Assembly (NCBI GenBank): GCA_964549495.1
Contig: CAZJWJ010000045.1
Coordinates: 1 to 40,203 of the forward strand
From: JACKBJ01 sp964549495
Lineage (GTDB): Bacteria > Chloroflexota > Anaerolineae > Epilineales > Epilineaceae
Length of the DNA: 40,203 nt
Reading direction: 5' to 3'
Made by a program: the position numbers and the translations under genes. Below the pieces are notes generated by a model. It made no database searches and was not told the origin of the DNA. It worked only from the letters and a program-made list of their open reading frames with translations. Below are positions 5,860 through 14,409 of the stretch, piece by piece (the first letter of the stretch is position 1; every line of letters begins with the position of its first letter).

Positions 5860-8694
5860 ATGGGCTATCGCTGGGAGATCGAGGAAGCAGAGGATGGGGC
5901 GGCCGGCGACGCGCCGGCAGTTCGGCGGTTGCGCGGCGCGCGGCCTGCGGCTCCAGGCGGCCAGGGCGCGGCCGACCGCCCGATCGAATCGGGCCGGATG
6001 CGCGACCTCCGGCGCCTGCTGCTCTTGATCATCCTGGTGACTGGCCTGAGCTCCGCCAGCTACCTCGGCTGGCGCTACTGGCAGGGCCGGCAGCTCAGGG
6101 CCCGGATCACCGAGGACGTGGCCGCCGCCCTGCGCCTCGAGGAGCGCGCTCTGGCCGAGGGCGATCGCGAGCTCTACCTGAGCCAGCAGAGCCCGGCCCG
6201 CCTCGATCGGCTGAGGCGCGCGCCGGGCAAGGCCGACCAGCGCTACACGCGGCGCCCCCCGCAACCGGGGCTATCCATCGCGGAGACGGGCGAGGTGCTG
6301 CGCATCCGGCCCGAGCCTGGCGAGTCGACCGGCGGCGCCATCCGCAGCAGCAGCGTCGAGCTTCGATTCGCGGTCAGCGACAGCCTGGGCAGCGCCAGCT
6401 TCCTCGAACGCCGCCACTACCGGCTGGACGAGGCGGGGCGCTGGATCCACGACCTGCCGCCGGAGCGCGAGCGCGAGGACGAGCCCCTGCGCTGGCAAGG
6501 CGACTACCTGGACGCCCGCTACCTGCCGGCCGATGCCGACCTGCTCGAGCCGCTCTTCGACCGCGCCGAAGCCTTGCTGGCCGACTTCTGCGCGGTCGCG
6601 GCGCTCTGTGACCGGCCTCGCTGGTCGGCTCGGTCTCGCCGGCCGGGCAACAGGGAGGATGGGGCGATCCGCGTTCGCCCCGCGCGGCTGAGTTTCACCG
6701 GCCGCGACCCCGGCCTGGGATCGCCGATGCGCGACGAGGGCCTGCGTTATCTCCGGCTGCCGGCGCCGGCCCTGACCTCGCGGCCGGCCGACTCGCTGGC
6801 CGAAGACCTGCTCTTGCGCCACATCCTGCGCATGGTCATCCTCTCCTACGCCGACGCGGCCTCAGGAGGTCGCTACATCGACAGCTACGGTCTACCGGAG
6901 GAAGGGCACTTGAACCACGCAAGCCTGATGAGCCTCCTGGTCGATGCCTGGATCGCCGAAAGCTCAGACCTCACCCTTCCCGTACCGGACCGGCCCGTGA
7001 TCGCCGCCCCGCCTGGGTCGGAGGAGAAGCCGCTCTCGGGGCTCTGGACCCGAGGACTCGGGGACTGGCAAGAGCCCGGACGCGCCGCGGGGATCTCCGA
7101 TCCGGACAGCCTGCGCATCCTGCTCGGCGACTTCGCGGCCCACCTGGTCGAGGAAGGGGACGCGGAGGCGATCGCCCGATCCATCTCGGCACTACCGGGG
7201 GCGACCGACGCCAGGCTCTGGATGCGTGCGGGCTTCGACGACCGAGGCAACGAAGTCCTCTCCGGCTGGAAGGCACCCTTCGCGTCCTTTCCCGCCGACC
7301 GCTCGCTCCTGCTCGAATGCTGGCTGGCCTCGGGGTACCAGTCCGTCCTCTATCGCCCGGGGCTCACCGAAGGCCTGGATCTCCAGCGCGTCCCGTGTCC
7401 GGATGGCTACGCGAGTCCTCCGAGCTGGCGGCCCGGTGGGGGCGGCCTCTCGCTGCTCTGTACGGAGGACCTCGACTCGGCCGACGCGGCGCTTGCCGGC
7501 GATGGTCCGCGCTCTCGGGTCGTGTACGCTTCGTGGACCGGTCTGGAGGAGCCCGACCTTCGATCGATCGACGCCGGTGGCCGGGCCAAGCCCCTCGCGC
7601 CGGTTTGGACGGCCGATGGTCGGTGGATGGCCTGGGCGGTGCGCGATCCTGAATCCGATGATCCGCGTCTGGTTCTTCTGCCGGTCGGAGCGCCAGGCGA
7701 TCGGGATGGAGCGTTGCAGGTCTGGCCGGACGCCTTGCGGCCCACTCCGGATCGAGGCTTGCATCAGCTCCGGCGTCTAGCGGAACCCGAGGGGAGCATG
7801 CACCTGGCCCTCGACAAGCCCTTGGCAGCGGCGCCGGTGGGCGCTGGGCTGCTGGTCGAAGTCGAGGGTGAGTCGGTGGCATCCCTCGATCTGTCCGGCG
7901 CGGAGCCGCGCGAGCGGTGGAGGGTGCCGGGTAGCGGTCCGGTCTGGTCGCCGGACGGGCAGCGGGTCGCCTTGCTGCGCCTAGAGGACGACGAGCCGGT
8001 GCTGGCGGTGCTGGATGCCGCAAGCGGCCAGTTGCTGGAACGCGCACGGTCCGGCCTGCCCGCCCTGCTGGGCGAGATGGAGGCCCGCGCGGCGCGAGAG
8101 GCCCCCGCTGCCTCGAACCCGGAGGACGAGGTGACCGCCACGGTCTACACCGAGGTGCGCTTGCGGGTGGGCGCTTGGTCGCCCGACGGTCGGTGGGCGA
8201 GCCTGATCGGCTCGGTGTCGCTGCTGAGCGACTGGGGGCCGAGCTATGAAGCAAGCCAATGGACGCTGCTGGACACCCAAGGCTCGGCCTCGCGCCATCA
8301 CCGGATCGACGGCTTCGTGCCCTTGGGCAACGATGTCGAGCTGCCGCGATGGGTCTCCGAAGGCGAGGCATGGCTGATCCGCAATCCTCCAGGTGGGTCC
8401 ACGGGCCTTCCGCCGATCGAACGGCTGCGAGTGACATCGGACCGGCCCGCTTGGGACGCCATCGACCCGGAAAACGAATCCGCATGGGAGCGACTCACCT
8501 CCTTGACGGAACTCGTGCCGGATCCACGATTCGAGCTGCGGACCCAGCATGCGCGGAGTCCCAGCGAGGGCCCGTGGACCGCCCTGGTCGAGCGCGATAC
8601 AGACGAGATTCGCTGGCGGCTCGAAGGGACCTATTGCGCGGGCGCGAGCTGGGAGCCGATACGAACGCGGCGCGACGAGGCCGGTTCCGGATGA
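5860..8694 (+). CDS. Single-pass membrane protein with outer propeller-like repeats, paralogue 1
   Basis: First of three tandem paralogues of unknown function. The start is placed at the ATG of MGYRWEIEE because all three paralogues open with M-x-YRW and GAGG lies upstream; a GTG at 5848 is less likely. A 50-residue cytoplasmic tail with YRW at 3-5 precedes one membrane helix (about 52-70) and the conserved GWRYWQGRQL. Outside follows an NTF2-like stretch (80-185; RALAEGDRELYLSQQSP). Next is a region (190-400) reminiscent of peptidase-MA-like folds, but no HExxH is present. The rest (about 480-940) has TolB/WD-like WxxDG motifs near 582, 695 and 772. The C-terminus shares YCxxxSWxP with the others. 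A sensor or scaffold role at the cell surface is conjecture. The gene overlaps the next by ATGA. Confidence 0.85.
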   Translation: MGYRWEIEEAEDGAAGDAPAVRRLRGARPAAPGGQGAADRPIESGRMRDLRRLLLLIILVTGLSSASYLGWRYWQGRQLRARITEDVAAALRLEERALAEGDRELYLSQQSPARLDRLRRAPGKADQRYTRRPPQPGLSIAETGEVLRIRPEPGESTGGAIRSSSVELRFAVSDSLGSASFLERRHYRLDEAGRWIHDLPPEREREDEPLRWQGDYLDARYLPADADLLEPLFDRAEALLADFCAVAALCDRPRWSARSRRPGNREDGAIRVRPARLSFTGRDPGLGSPMRDEGLRYLRLPAPALTSRPADSLAEDLLLRHILRMVILSYADAASGGRYIDSYGLPEEGHLNHASLMSLLVDAWIAESSDLTLPVPDRPVIAAPPGSEEKPLSGLWTRGLGDWQEPGRAAGISDPDSLRILLGDFAAHLVEEGDAEAIARSISALPGATDARLWMRAGFDDRGNEVLSGWKAPFASFPADRSLLLECWLASGYQSVLYRPGLTEGLDLQRVPCPDGYASPPSWRPGGGGLSLLCTEDLDSADAALAGDGPRSRVVYASWTGLEEPDLRSIDAGGRAKPLAPVWTADGRWMAWAVRDPESDDPRLVLLPVGAPGDRDGALQVWPDALRPTPDRGLHQLRRLAEPEGSMHLALDKPLAAAPVGAGLLVEVEGESVASLDLSGAEPRERWRVPGSGPVWSPDGQRVALLRLEDDEPVLAVLDAASGQLLERARSGLPALLGEMEARAAREAPAASNPEDEVTATVYTEVRLRVGAWSPDGRWASLIGSVSLLSDWGPSYEASQWTLLDTQGSASRHHRIDGFVPLGNDVELPRWVSEGEAWLIRNPPGGSTGLPPIERLRVTSDRPAWDAIDPENESAWERLTSLTELVPDPRFELRTQHARSPSEGPWTALVERDTDEIRWRLEGTYCAGASWEPIRTRRDEAGSG

Positions 8695-11510
8695 GCTACC
8701 GATGGGAGGTCGAAGACGGCACGATCGAGGCCCAACGCGCCGGAGACCGTCGTGACCTGCCGGCCGGCGGGCGCGACCAGGGCGCGCGAGCGCCGGAAGG
8801 TGGCTCGGGATACCGCAGCGCCCGGCCCCGCCTCGTCTTGGTCATCGGCATCGCTCTGGCGCTCGCCGGCCTGTCGCTAGCCGGTTGGCGATACTGGACG
8901 GGCCGCGAGCTCATGAGGCAGGTTCGCAACGACGTCCGCGCGGCCGTCGAGCTGGAGGAGAGGGCGCTGGTCGAGGGCGATATGGAGCTCTACATGCGCC
9001 AGCAGAGTCCCGCCCGTGCTCGGCAATGGAAGCGCGCACCGGGAACAGCCGACCAACGGGGTCTGCGCCGTCCGCCGCAACCAGGATTGGAGGTAGGAGA
9101 CGCCGGTGAGATCCTATCGATCCAACCGGAACTTGGCCAAGAACGGGATGGGGCGGTTCGCCGCAGCACGGTCGAGGTCCGATTCGCGGTCAGCGACAGC
9201 CTCGGCAGTGCCAGTTTCCTCGAGAATCGCCACTACCGACTCGATGCCGAGGGTCGCTGGATTCACGACCTCCCTCCAGATGCGCAGGCAGAGTCGAATC
9301 CCTTGCGCTGGCGGGGTGAGCAGCTGGAGGCTTGGTACCTTCCGGCAGATGCCGAGATACTTCCTCCGGTCTTCGAGCGCGCGGATGTCTTGCTGACCGA
9401 GTTCTGCGCCGTCTCGGCAATCTGCGAACAGCCGCGGCAGAGCCCGATCGCTCGCCGCCCGAATCGTGCTGCCGATGCTCGGGACGATCGGGCCAGCCCA
9501 GCGCGCCTGAGCTTCACCGGGTCGATGGCCGGCGTGGGTGGCGGCACGCGACACCATGACCTGCGATTCCTACGGCTTCCTGCGCCGAGACTCACCATGG
9601 TGCCGGCGGACGCTGCGGCCGACGACCTCCTCCTACGGCACGTTCTCCGCATGGCCGTCCTCGATATGGTCGACGCGGTCTCACCAGCCCACTACATCGA
9701 CGGCTACGGCCAGCCCTTGCGGGGCAGCCAAGGCAACGCCACGCTGCTCACTGAGCTGCTCGACGCTTGGATCGTGTTGGCCACCGGTGAAGCGTTGCGG
9801 CCGGTAAGCTCCTCCATCTCGGCGGCGCCGCCGCCGAGTCACCTCAGGTCCTCGCTGCACGGCCTGTGGCACGGTGATCCGACCCGTTCCGCCCGTCTGA
9901 ACTCGGGCGGAGACGCCGATGATGACCACTACCGGCGCCTGACCAAGAGTCTGGTGGTTCACCTTGCCTCCGAGGGTGGTGTGTCGACCCTGGCCCGACT
10001 GATCGGCGGGCTCCCGGGAGAGACCGACGCGCGGGCTTGGCTCGAGACGGGCTTTGGCGCGGACGCGTCGGAGATCGAGGCCGGGTGGTCGCCCCGTTAC
10101 GAGCCCTTCCCGGCCGATCGCGCGGTCCTCTTGTCATGTCGATGGGGCCCGGATGGGCAGGTCATGCTGCAGCCGAATCGCGCGCCCTTGTCCCTGGACG
10201 TCGAAGCCTGCGGTGCACAACGGATCGCTGGCAGGGCAACCTGGTCTCCCGACGGGCGTGCGCTGGCGGTGCCCTGCGCACCGCCGCAGCCCCTCGGGGA
10301 CGGCGGCCCGGACCTGTCGTCCGGGCTGGGCATGGCGATCCTGCCCTGGCCACCGGTGGCTGGAGTGCTGGGCGAGTCCTCGATACGGTACGGCGCCGAT
10401 CGCATGTGGTGGAGCGGGGCCTCATGGACGGCGGATGGCCGATGGCTGCTCTGGACCGAAGACATCGACGGCGGTGATGACGAGGTGAGCGATCTTCGCT
10501 TGCTGGCACTTCCGGTCGAACGGGTCGAGGCGTCGGAGGCGGTCGAGCCCGTCCACGTGGCCGACATCGACAGGCGAAGCACGGCTTCGATGTCTTGGAG
10601 CGCCGACGAGGAACTGCCACGAGGCGAGATCGCTCCAAATCAGGATCGGAGCTTGCCCAGACCCGCGCCACTAGGGGCGCGCGTTGCCCAAGAACCGCAG
10701 GTGGGTCGGATCATCGTCACCGATCTGGGACCGGGTGGTGCCGAGCCGCAGTGGCCGGCAGAGGGCCACGATCCGATGTGGTCACCCGACGGGGATTGGT
10801 TGGCGTCGATGCAGGTCGAGGACCTCCGATTGGAACTCGTTGTTCGCGATAGCGAGACCGGTCGCGAACGGGCGCGCGCCGAGGTGGACCTACGCGAGCA
10901 CTTGTTGGCCTTGCGAGCTGCGATCGGTGAATCGCGCGATCCGAACAGCTGGCGCTACGTTTTGCGCCCGCGCGTGGGCGGATGGTCTCCGGATGGTCGC
11001 TGGGTGGGACTCGTGGCTGGAGCGCATGCCCAGACGAGCTCCGGAGCGGAGTCCGCCATCAGCGTGTTGCTACTGCTCGAGCCGGCCACCGGACGGGCCT
11101 GGGAGGCACGGCTGGGCGGTGACGACCAACGTGCCGACTGGGCCGACGCGCTCCACTGGACGGACGACGGTCACGCATGGCTGCTCTCGAGTCGTGTCGT
11201 GTTCTCGCTCCTAGCCGACGACCAGGTTGCCACCGGCAGCCCCCTCCATGACCCACAAACCCCGGTCGCTCTTCGTGTCTCGTTGACCGACGGCCAATCA
11301 GTTGCCAGGACCACCGCCGATGTCGAAGCCGAAGGCCTGCCCCGGCGACTGCGGACGAACCGATCGCCGGATGGACGTTGGGAGATCCGAGGAGATCGCC
11401 GTGGCGGTTCTTCGCGTGCCCATCTAATCGACGCCGTCACCGGAGAGACGCGATGGTCCCTCTATTCCAACTTCTGCTATGACACGAGCTGGCAGCCGGA
11501 TGGGAATTGA
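8691..11510 (+). CDS. Single-pass membrane protein with outer propeller-like repeats, paralogue 2
   Basis: 939 aa, translationally coupled to paralogue 1 by an ATGA overlap; the frame is open further upstream, but that part is a shadow of the previous gene. It starts MSYRWEVED, has a membrane helix at about 48-67 and then GWRYWTGREL. The juxtamembrane helix (VELEERALVEGDMELYMRQQSP) and the NTF2-like and peptidase-MA-like stretches align closely with paralogue 1. Four propeller motifs are visible: WSPDGRALAV (about 517), WTADGRWLLW (578), WSPDGDWLAS (696) and WSPDGRWVGL (764). The end is FCYDTSWQPDGN. Function is unknown; the conserved fold order suggests a duplicated, diversifying surface protein. 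Confidence 0.85.
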   Translation: MSYRWEVEDGTIEAQRAGDRRDLPAGGRDQGARAPEGGSGYRSARPRLVLVIGIALALAGLSLAGWRYWTGRELMRQVRNDVRAAVELEERALVEGDMELYMRQQSPARARQWKRAPGTADQRGLRRPPQPGLEVGDAGEILSIQPELGQERDGAVRRSTVEVRFAVSDSLGSASFLENRHYRLDAEGRWIHDLPPDAQAESNPLRWRGEQLEAWYLPADAEILPPVFERADVLLTEFCAVSAICEQPRQSPIARRPNRAADARDDRASPARLSFTGSMAGVGGGTRHHDLRFLRLPAPRLTMVPADAAADDLLLRHVLRMAVLDMVDAVSPAHYIDGYGQPLRGSQGNATLLTELLDAWIVLATGEALRPVSSSISAAPPPSHLRSSLHGLWHGDPTRSARLNSGGDADDDHYRRLTKSLVVHLASEGGVSTLARLIGGLPGETDARAWLETGFGADASEIEAGWSPRYEPFPADRAVLLSCRWGPDGQVMLQPNRAPLSLDVEACGAQRIAGRATWSPDGRALAVPCAPPQPLGDGGPDLSSGLGMAILPWPPVAGVLGESSIRYGADRMWWSGASWTADGRWLLWTEDIDGGDDEVSDLRLLALPVERVEASEAVEPVHVADIDRRSTASMSWSADEELPRGEIAPNQDRSLPRPAPLGARVAQEPQVGRIIVTDLGPGGAEPQWPAEGHDPMWSPDGDWLASMQVEDLRLELVVRDSETGRERARAEVDLREHLLALRAAIGESRDPNSWRYVLRPRVGGWSPDGRWVGLVAGAHAQTSSGAESAISVLLLLEPATGRAWEARLGGDDQRADWADALHWTDDGHAWLLSSRVVFSLLADDQVATGSPLHDPQTPVALRVSLTDGQSVARTTADVEAEGLPRRLRTNRSPDGRWEIRGDRRGGSSRAHLIDAVTGETRWSLYSNFCYDTSWQPDGN

Positions 11511-11531
11511 GATCTCGGAGGAAGGATCCGC

Positions 11532-14408
11532 GTGAATTATCGTTGGCAGATCGATGAGGGCACCGCCGAGTCGCAAGGTGCCGAGGATCGCCGAGGCGCG
11601 CCGGCAGCGGGTAGCGTCGAGCGGCTCCTCGCGGCTGATCGCGCGAGCGGCTTCCGCATCGCGCGCCGCAGGCTGCTGATGGTCGCCGCCATCTCCCTGG
11701 CCCTCGTCGGCTTGGTGGTGGCCGGCTGGCGCTACTGGAAGGGCCGCGAGCTGCTGGCGCAGATCCGCAGCGACGTTCGCGCGGCGGTCGAGCTCGAGGA
11801 GCGGGCCCAGGCCGAGGGGGATACGGAACTCTACCTACGGCAGCAGAGCCGCAGTCGTGAACGACTGGTGAATCGTCAACTGAGCCGACCCGAGCATCGG
11901 CAGGCTATCGAGCTGGCGATGATGAGCCCTCCGCTCGGGTCGCCGGAAAGCCGAATGGCCCGCAAGCCGCCGCTGCCAGGACTGCGCGCCGAGGACGCGG
12001 CGGCGGTCATCCAGGCCATCGAGCCCGAGACCGACACGCCGGCCGGCCAGCCCATTCGGCGCGCTGCCGTCGAGGTCCTCACGCGCCATTCGGATGCCCT
12101 GGGCCAGGCCACCTTCGTCGAAACCCGACCCTACGTGCTGAGCGATCGCGGTCGCTGGATCCACACCACCCATCCCGAAGAGCTCGCCGAGGCCGAACCC
12201 GAGCGATGGGAAGGTCACTGGCTCGACGCGCGCTACCTGCCGGCCGATGCCGAGATCCTCGTGCCGATCCTGGAGGGAGTCGAAGACCACCTGGCCCGCT
12301 TCTGCGCCGCGGTCGACGACTGCCGGCAGGAGCCGATCCGAGGAGAGCCGCGCCGCCTGCGGGTGCGCCTGGCCTTCCTGGGCGATGTTCAGGGTCGAGG
12401 CGGTCGCCATCGAGATGACGGAGGCTTTGCGAGGCTTTTGCCGGCGCCGGCCCTCACGCTGCGACCTTCCACTCGAGACTCCGCGGATCTGTACATGCGG
12501 CACATCCTGCGCCTGGCCATTCTGGACATCCTCGAGCAGCACTCGGGTGATGGACTTCGGCTGATCGATGGATTCGCTCAACCCGAGGAAGACCTGCAGC
12601 GCCACGAGCGCCTGATCCCCATGCTGGTCGATGCTTGGCTGGCCCAGGAACTGGGGATAGAGCTGCCCCAGCCGCGGCCCTGGCCGGCGACGCACTTTAC
12701 CTTCCTCCTTCCGCGTCTTTGGGACACAGGAACCTACGCTCTCTATCCAAACTCGGCAGGCGGTCAGGCCGCGCTCCGCCACTTTGCCGCCTACCTCGCG
12801 GGGCGATCGAGCCCCGACTCGCTCGTTCAGTTGCTCCTCGACCTACCGACTTCGCGTGATGCCGAGTCCTGGCTCGAATCGAGCCTCGACGTGCCTGCGG
12901 CCGAGCTCTTGGAAGACTGGGAGATCTCGGGTCCACGCTTCCCCGCCGATCGTGAGCTCCTCGTCGGCTGCTGGCTGGGCCGCTGGGAGCAGCTGCTGTT
13001 CCAGCCGGATCGATCCGGTCCGCGGGTCCTGCGGAGAGAGCTTTGCGGCGGGCAAGATGCGCTGGATGCGGTCTGGCATCCCGACGGCCAGGGCCTGGCC
13101 CTGAACTGTGGCCGGCTGCACGGTGACCCCAATCGAATCGGTTCCGGACCGGAGGCCAGACTGCTGTGGCTGCGTGACTTGGACGCGGAGGACTCGGAGC
13201 CCAAGGCCATGATCCCGGCGGGCGGTGAGGCGATCTGGCCTCGGGCGCCTCACTGGACCGCGGACGGTCGCTGGTTGGTCTGGTCGACCCTGGCCGACGA
13301 CCAGGACGCCCGGGTCTGGGCCATGCCGGCCACGGCCGAGGCTTGGACCCGCGGCGTCGAGGCCCGACAGCTGGTCGGCAGGTCCCGATGGATCGAAGAT
13401 GGACCCGAGAATCCGCAGATCGCGCCGGCCCAACGCGATCCCCTGCGCCCCTCGCCCGTCGGGTCGGCGATCGCCTTCGAGGCCCCGGGGCGCCGTATCT
13501 CGGTAGTAGACCTGATGCAGAGCGGTCCTGTGGAACGCTGGAGCGCGATTGGCAGCGACCCAGTCTGGTCTCCCGATGGAGCAGGTCTGGCGGTTCTGCG
13601 CTTCGATCCCGGCCTGCCCATGGGGCGTGTCGAGCTGGTCTTGCTGGATGCTTCCGATGGCAGCGAGCTGGCTGCTTCGAACCTCGACCTGGCGGGACTG
13701 GCCGCCGAGGCTGCCCAATCCTTCCGTGGCCCATCGCCGGCCGCGGTGGCCGAGCGCTGGCAGGTTCGACTGCGCGTCGGTGCTTGGTCGCCCGACGCCC
13801 GGCGTGCCAGCCTGGTGGCGGCAACGCGCATCGAGCACGGCACGTCGACCACGCGCCAGTGGAGCGGGACGGGCGACTACGATTGGCTGGCCGTCTCGAG
13901 CGTCGATGTCGAGGAGGCCGGAGCGGTCCAGGATCGGGTGCCGGCCGAAGTCTACATCGATGCTCGTCGTGAGATCACACGCTGGTTGGATGATGACCGA
14001 ACCTTGGCCTTTCTCCACGTGGATCCCTTGCTCTTGACCGTCTACCGGGATCGCGATGACCTACCCGAAGGGGATGTTCGCGAGGTCCCGATCGCAAGCT
14101 TTCTCGACTTGGACTCCGGCGTGCTCCGTGCGCTCGATGCCGACGCACTCGTCGATTACCTGGGCATCGAGGGGATCGACGCCTTGTCCGTCGATGACGT
14201 CTTGTCGTCTCGAGGCCTTCCGAAGGATTGGCAGATTCGTATGGGGCGCCAGGAGGACGGGGAAAGCAATTGGGGCGAAGTCCAACTGGAGATCTGGTCC
14301 AAGAACGAGGACGAGCCGCGCTGGACGCTTCCGACCGGCTACTGCCGCGACATCGCCTGGCGACCCGAGAGCGACGTCAGCGCAACACGCCCCGCAGCCG
14401 GGCGCTGA
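11532..14408 (+). CDS. Single-pass membrane protein with outer propeller-like repeats, paralogue 3
   Basis: 958 aa, with a GTG start at 11532 preceded by GGAGGAAGGA about 7 nt away; it begins 21 bp after paralogue 2. It opens MNYRWQIDEG, with a helix at about 48-66, then GWRYWKGREL and the same VELEERAQAEGDTELYLRQQS segment. Relative to the other two it has an extra stretch of about 20 residues after the juxtamembrane helix and a longer insert before the C-terminus. Propeller motifs are WHPDGQGLAL (about 514), WTADGRWLVW (574), WSPDGAGLAV (678) and WSPDARRASL (751). The 3' end overlaps convergent phnE by 32 bp, inside an inverted repeat. Function is unknown. Confidence 0.85.
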   Translation: MNYRWQIDEGTAESQGAEDRRGAPAAGSVERLLAADRASGFRIARRRLLMVAAISLALVGLVVAGWRYWKGRELLAQIRSDVRAAVELEERAQAEGDTELYLRQQSRSRERLVNRQLSRPEHRQAIELAMMSPPLGSPESRMARKPPLPGLRAEDAAAVIQAIEPETDTPAGQPIRRAAVEVLTRHSDALGQATFVETRPYVLSDRGRWIHTTHPEELAEAEPERWEGHWLDARYLPADAEILVPILEGVEDHLARFCAAVDDCRQEPIRGEPRRLRVRLAFLGDVQGRGGRHRDDGGFARLLPAPALTLRPSTRDSADLYMRHILRLAILDILEQHSGDGLRLIDGFAQPEEDLQRHERLIPMLVDAWLAQELGIELPQPRPWPATHFTFLLPRLWDTGTYALYPNSAGGQAALRHFAAYLAGRSSPDSLVQLLLDLPTSRDAESWLESSLDVPAAELLEDWEISGPRFPADRELLVGCWLGRWEQLLFQPDRSGPRVLRRELCGGQDALDAVWHPDGQGLALNCGRLHGDPNRIGSGPEARLLWLRDLDAEDSEPKAMIPAGGEAIWPRAPHWTADGRWLVWSTLADDQDARVWAMPATAEAWTRGVEARQLVGRSRWIEDGPENPQIAPAQRDPLRPSPVGSAIAFEAPGRRISVVDLMQSGPVERWSAIGSDPVWSPDGAGLAVLRFDPGLPMGRVELVLLDASDGSELAASNLDLAGLAAEAAQSFRGPSPAAVAERWQVRLRVGAWSPDARRASLVAATRIEHGTSTTRQWSGTGDYDWLAVSSVDVEEAGAVQDRVPAEVYIDARREITRWLDDDRTLAFLHVDPLLLTVYRDRDDLPEGDVREVPIASFLDLDSGVLRALDADALVDYLGIEGIDALSVDDVLSSRGLPKDWQIRMGRQEDGESNWGEVQLEIWSKNEDEPRWTLPTGYCRDIAWRPESDVSATRPAAGR

Positions 14409-14409
14409 C
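14376..14409. terminator. Inverted repeat spanning the overlapping convergent 3' ends
   Basis: GTCAGCGC (14376-14383) and GCGCTGAC (14402-14409) form a perfect 8-bp stem with an 18-base loop. The arms contain the stop codons of phnE (minus) and paralogue 3 (plus). The symmetry suits a bidirectional terminator or transcript-end stabiliser. No T-tract is present on either side, so intrinsic termination is uncertain. Confidence 0.4.

Noticed and set aside
8259..8690. N-terminal extension of paralogue 2
   Set aside because: The extension overlaps paralogue 1 in another frame. The paralogue-conserved M-x-YRW start at 8691 forms an ATGA overlap.
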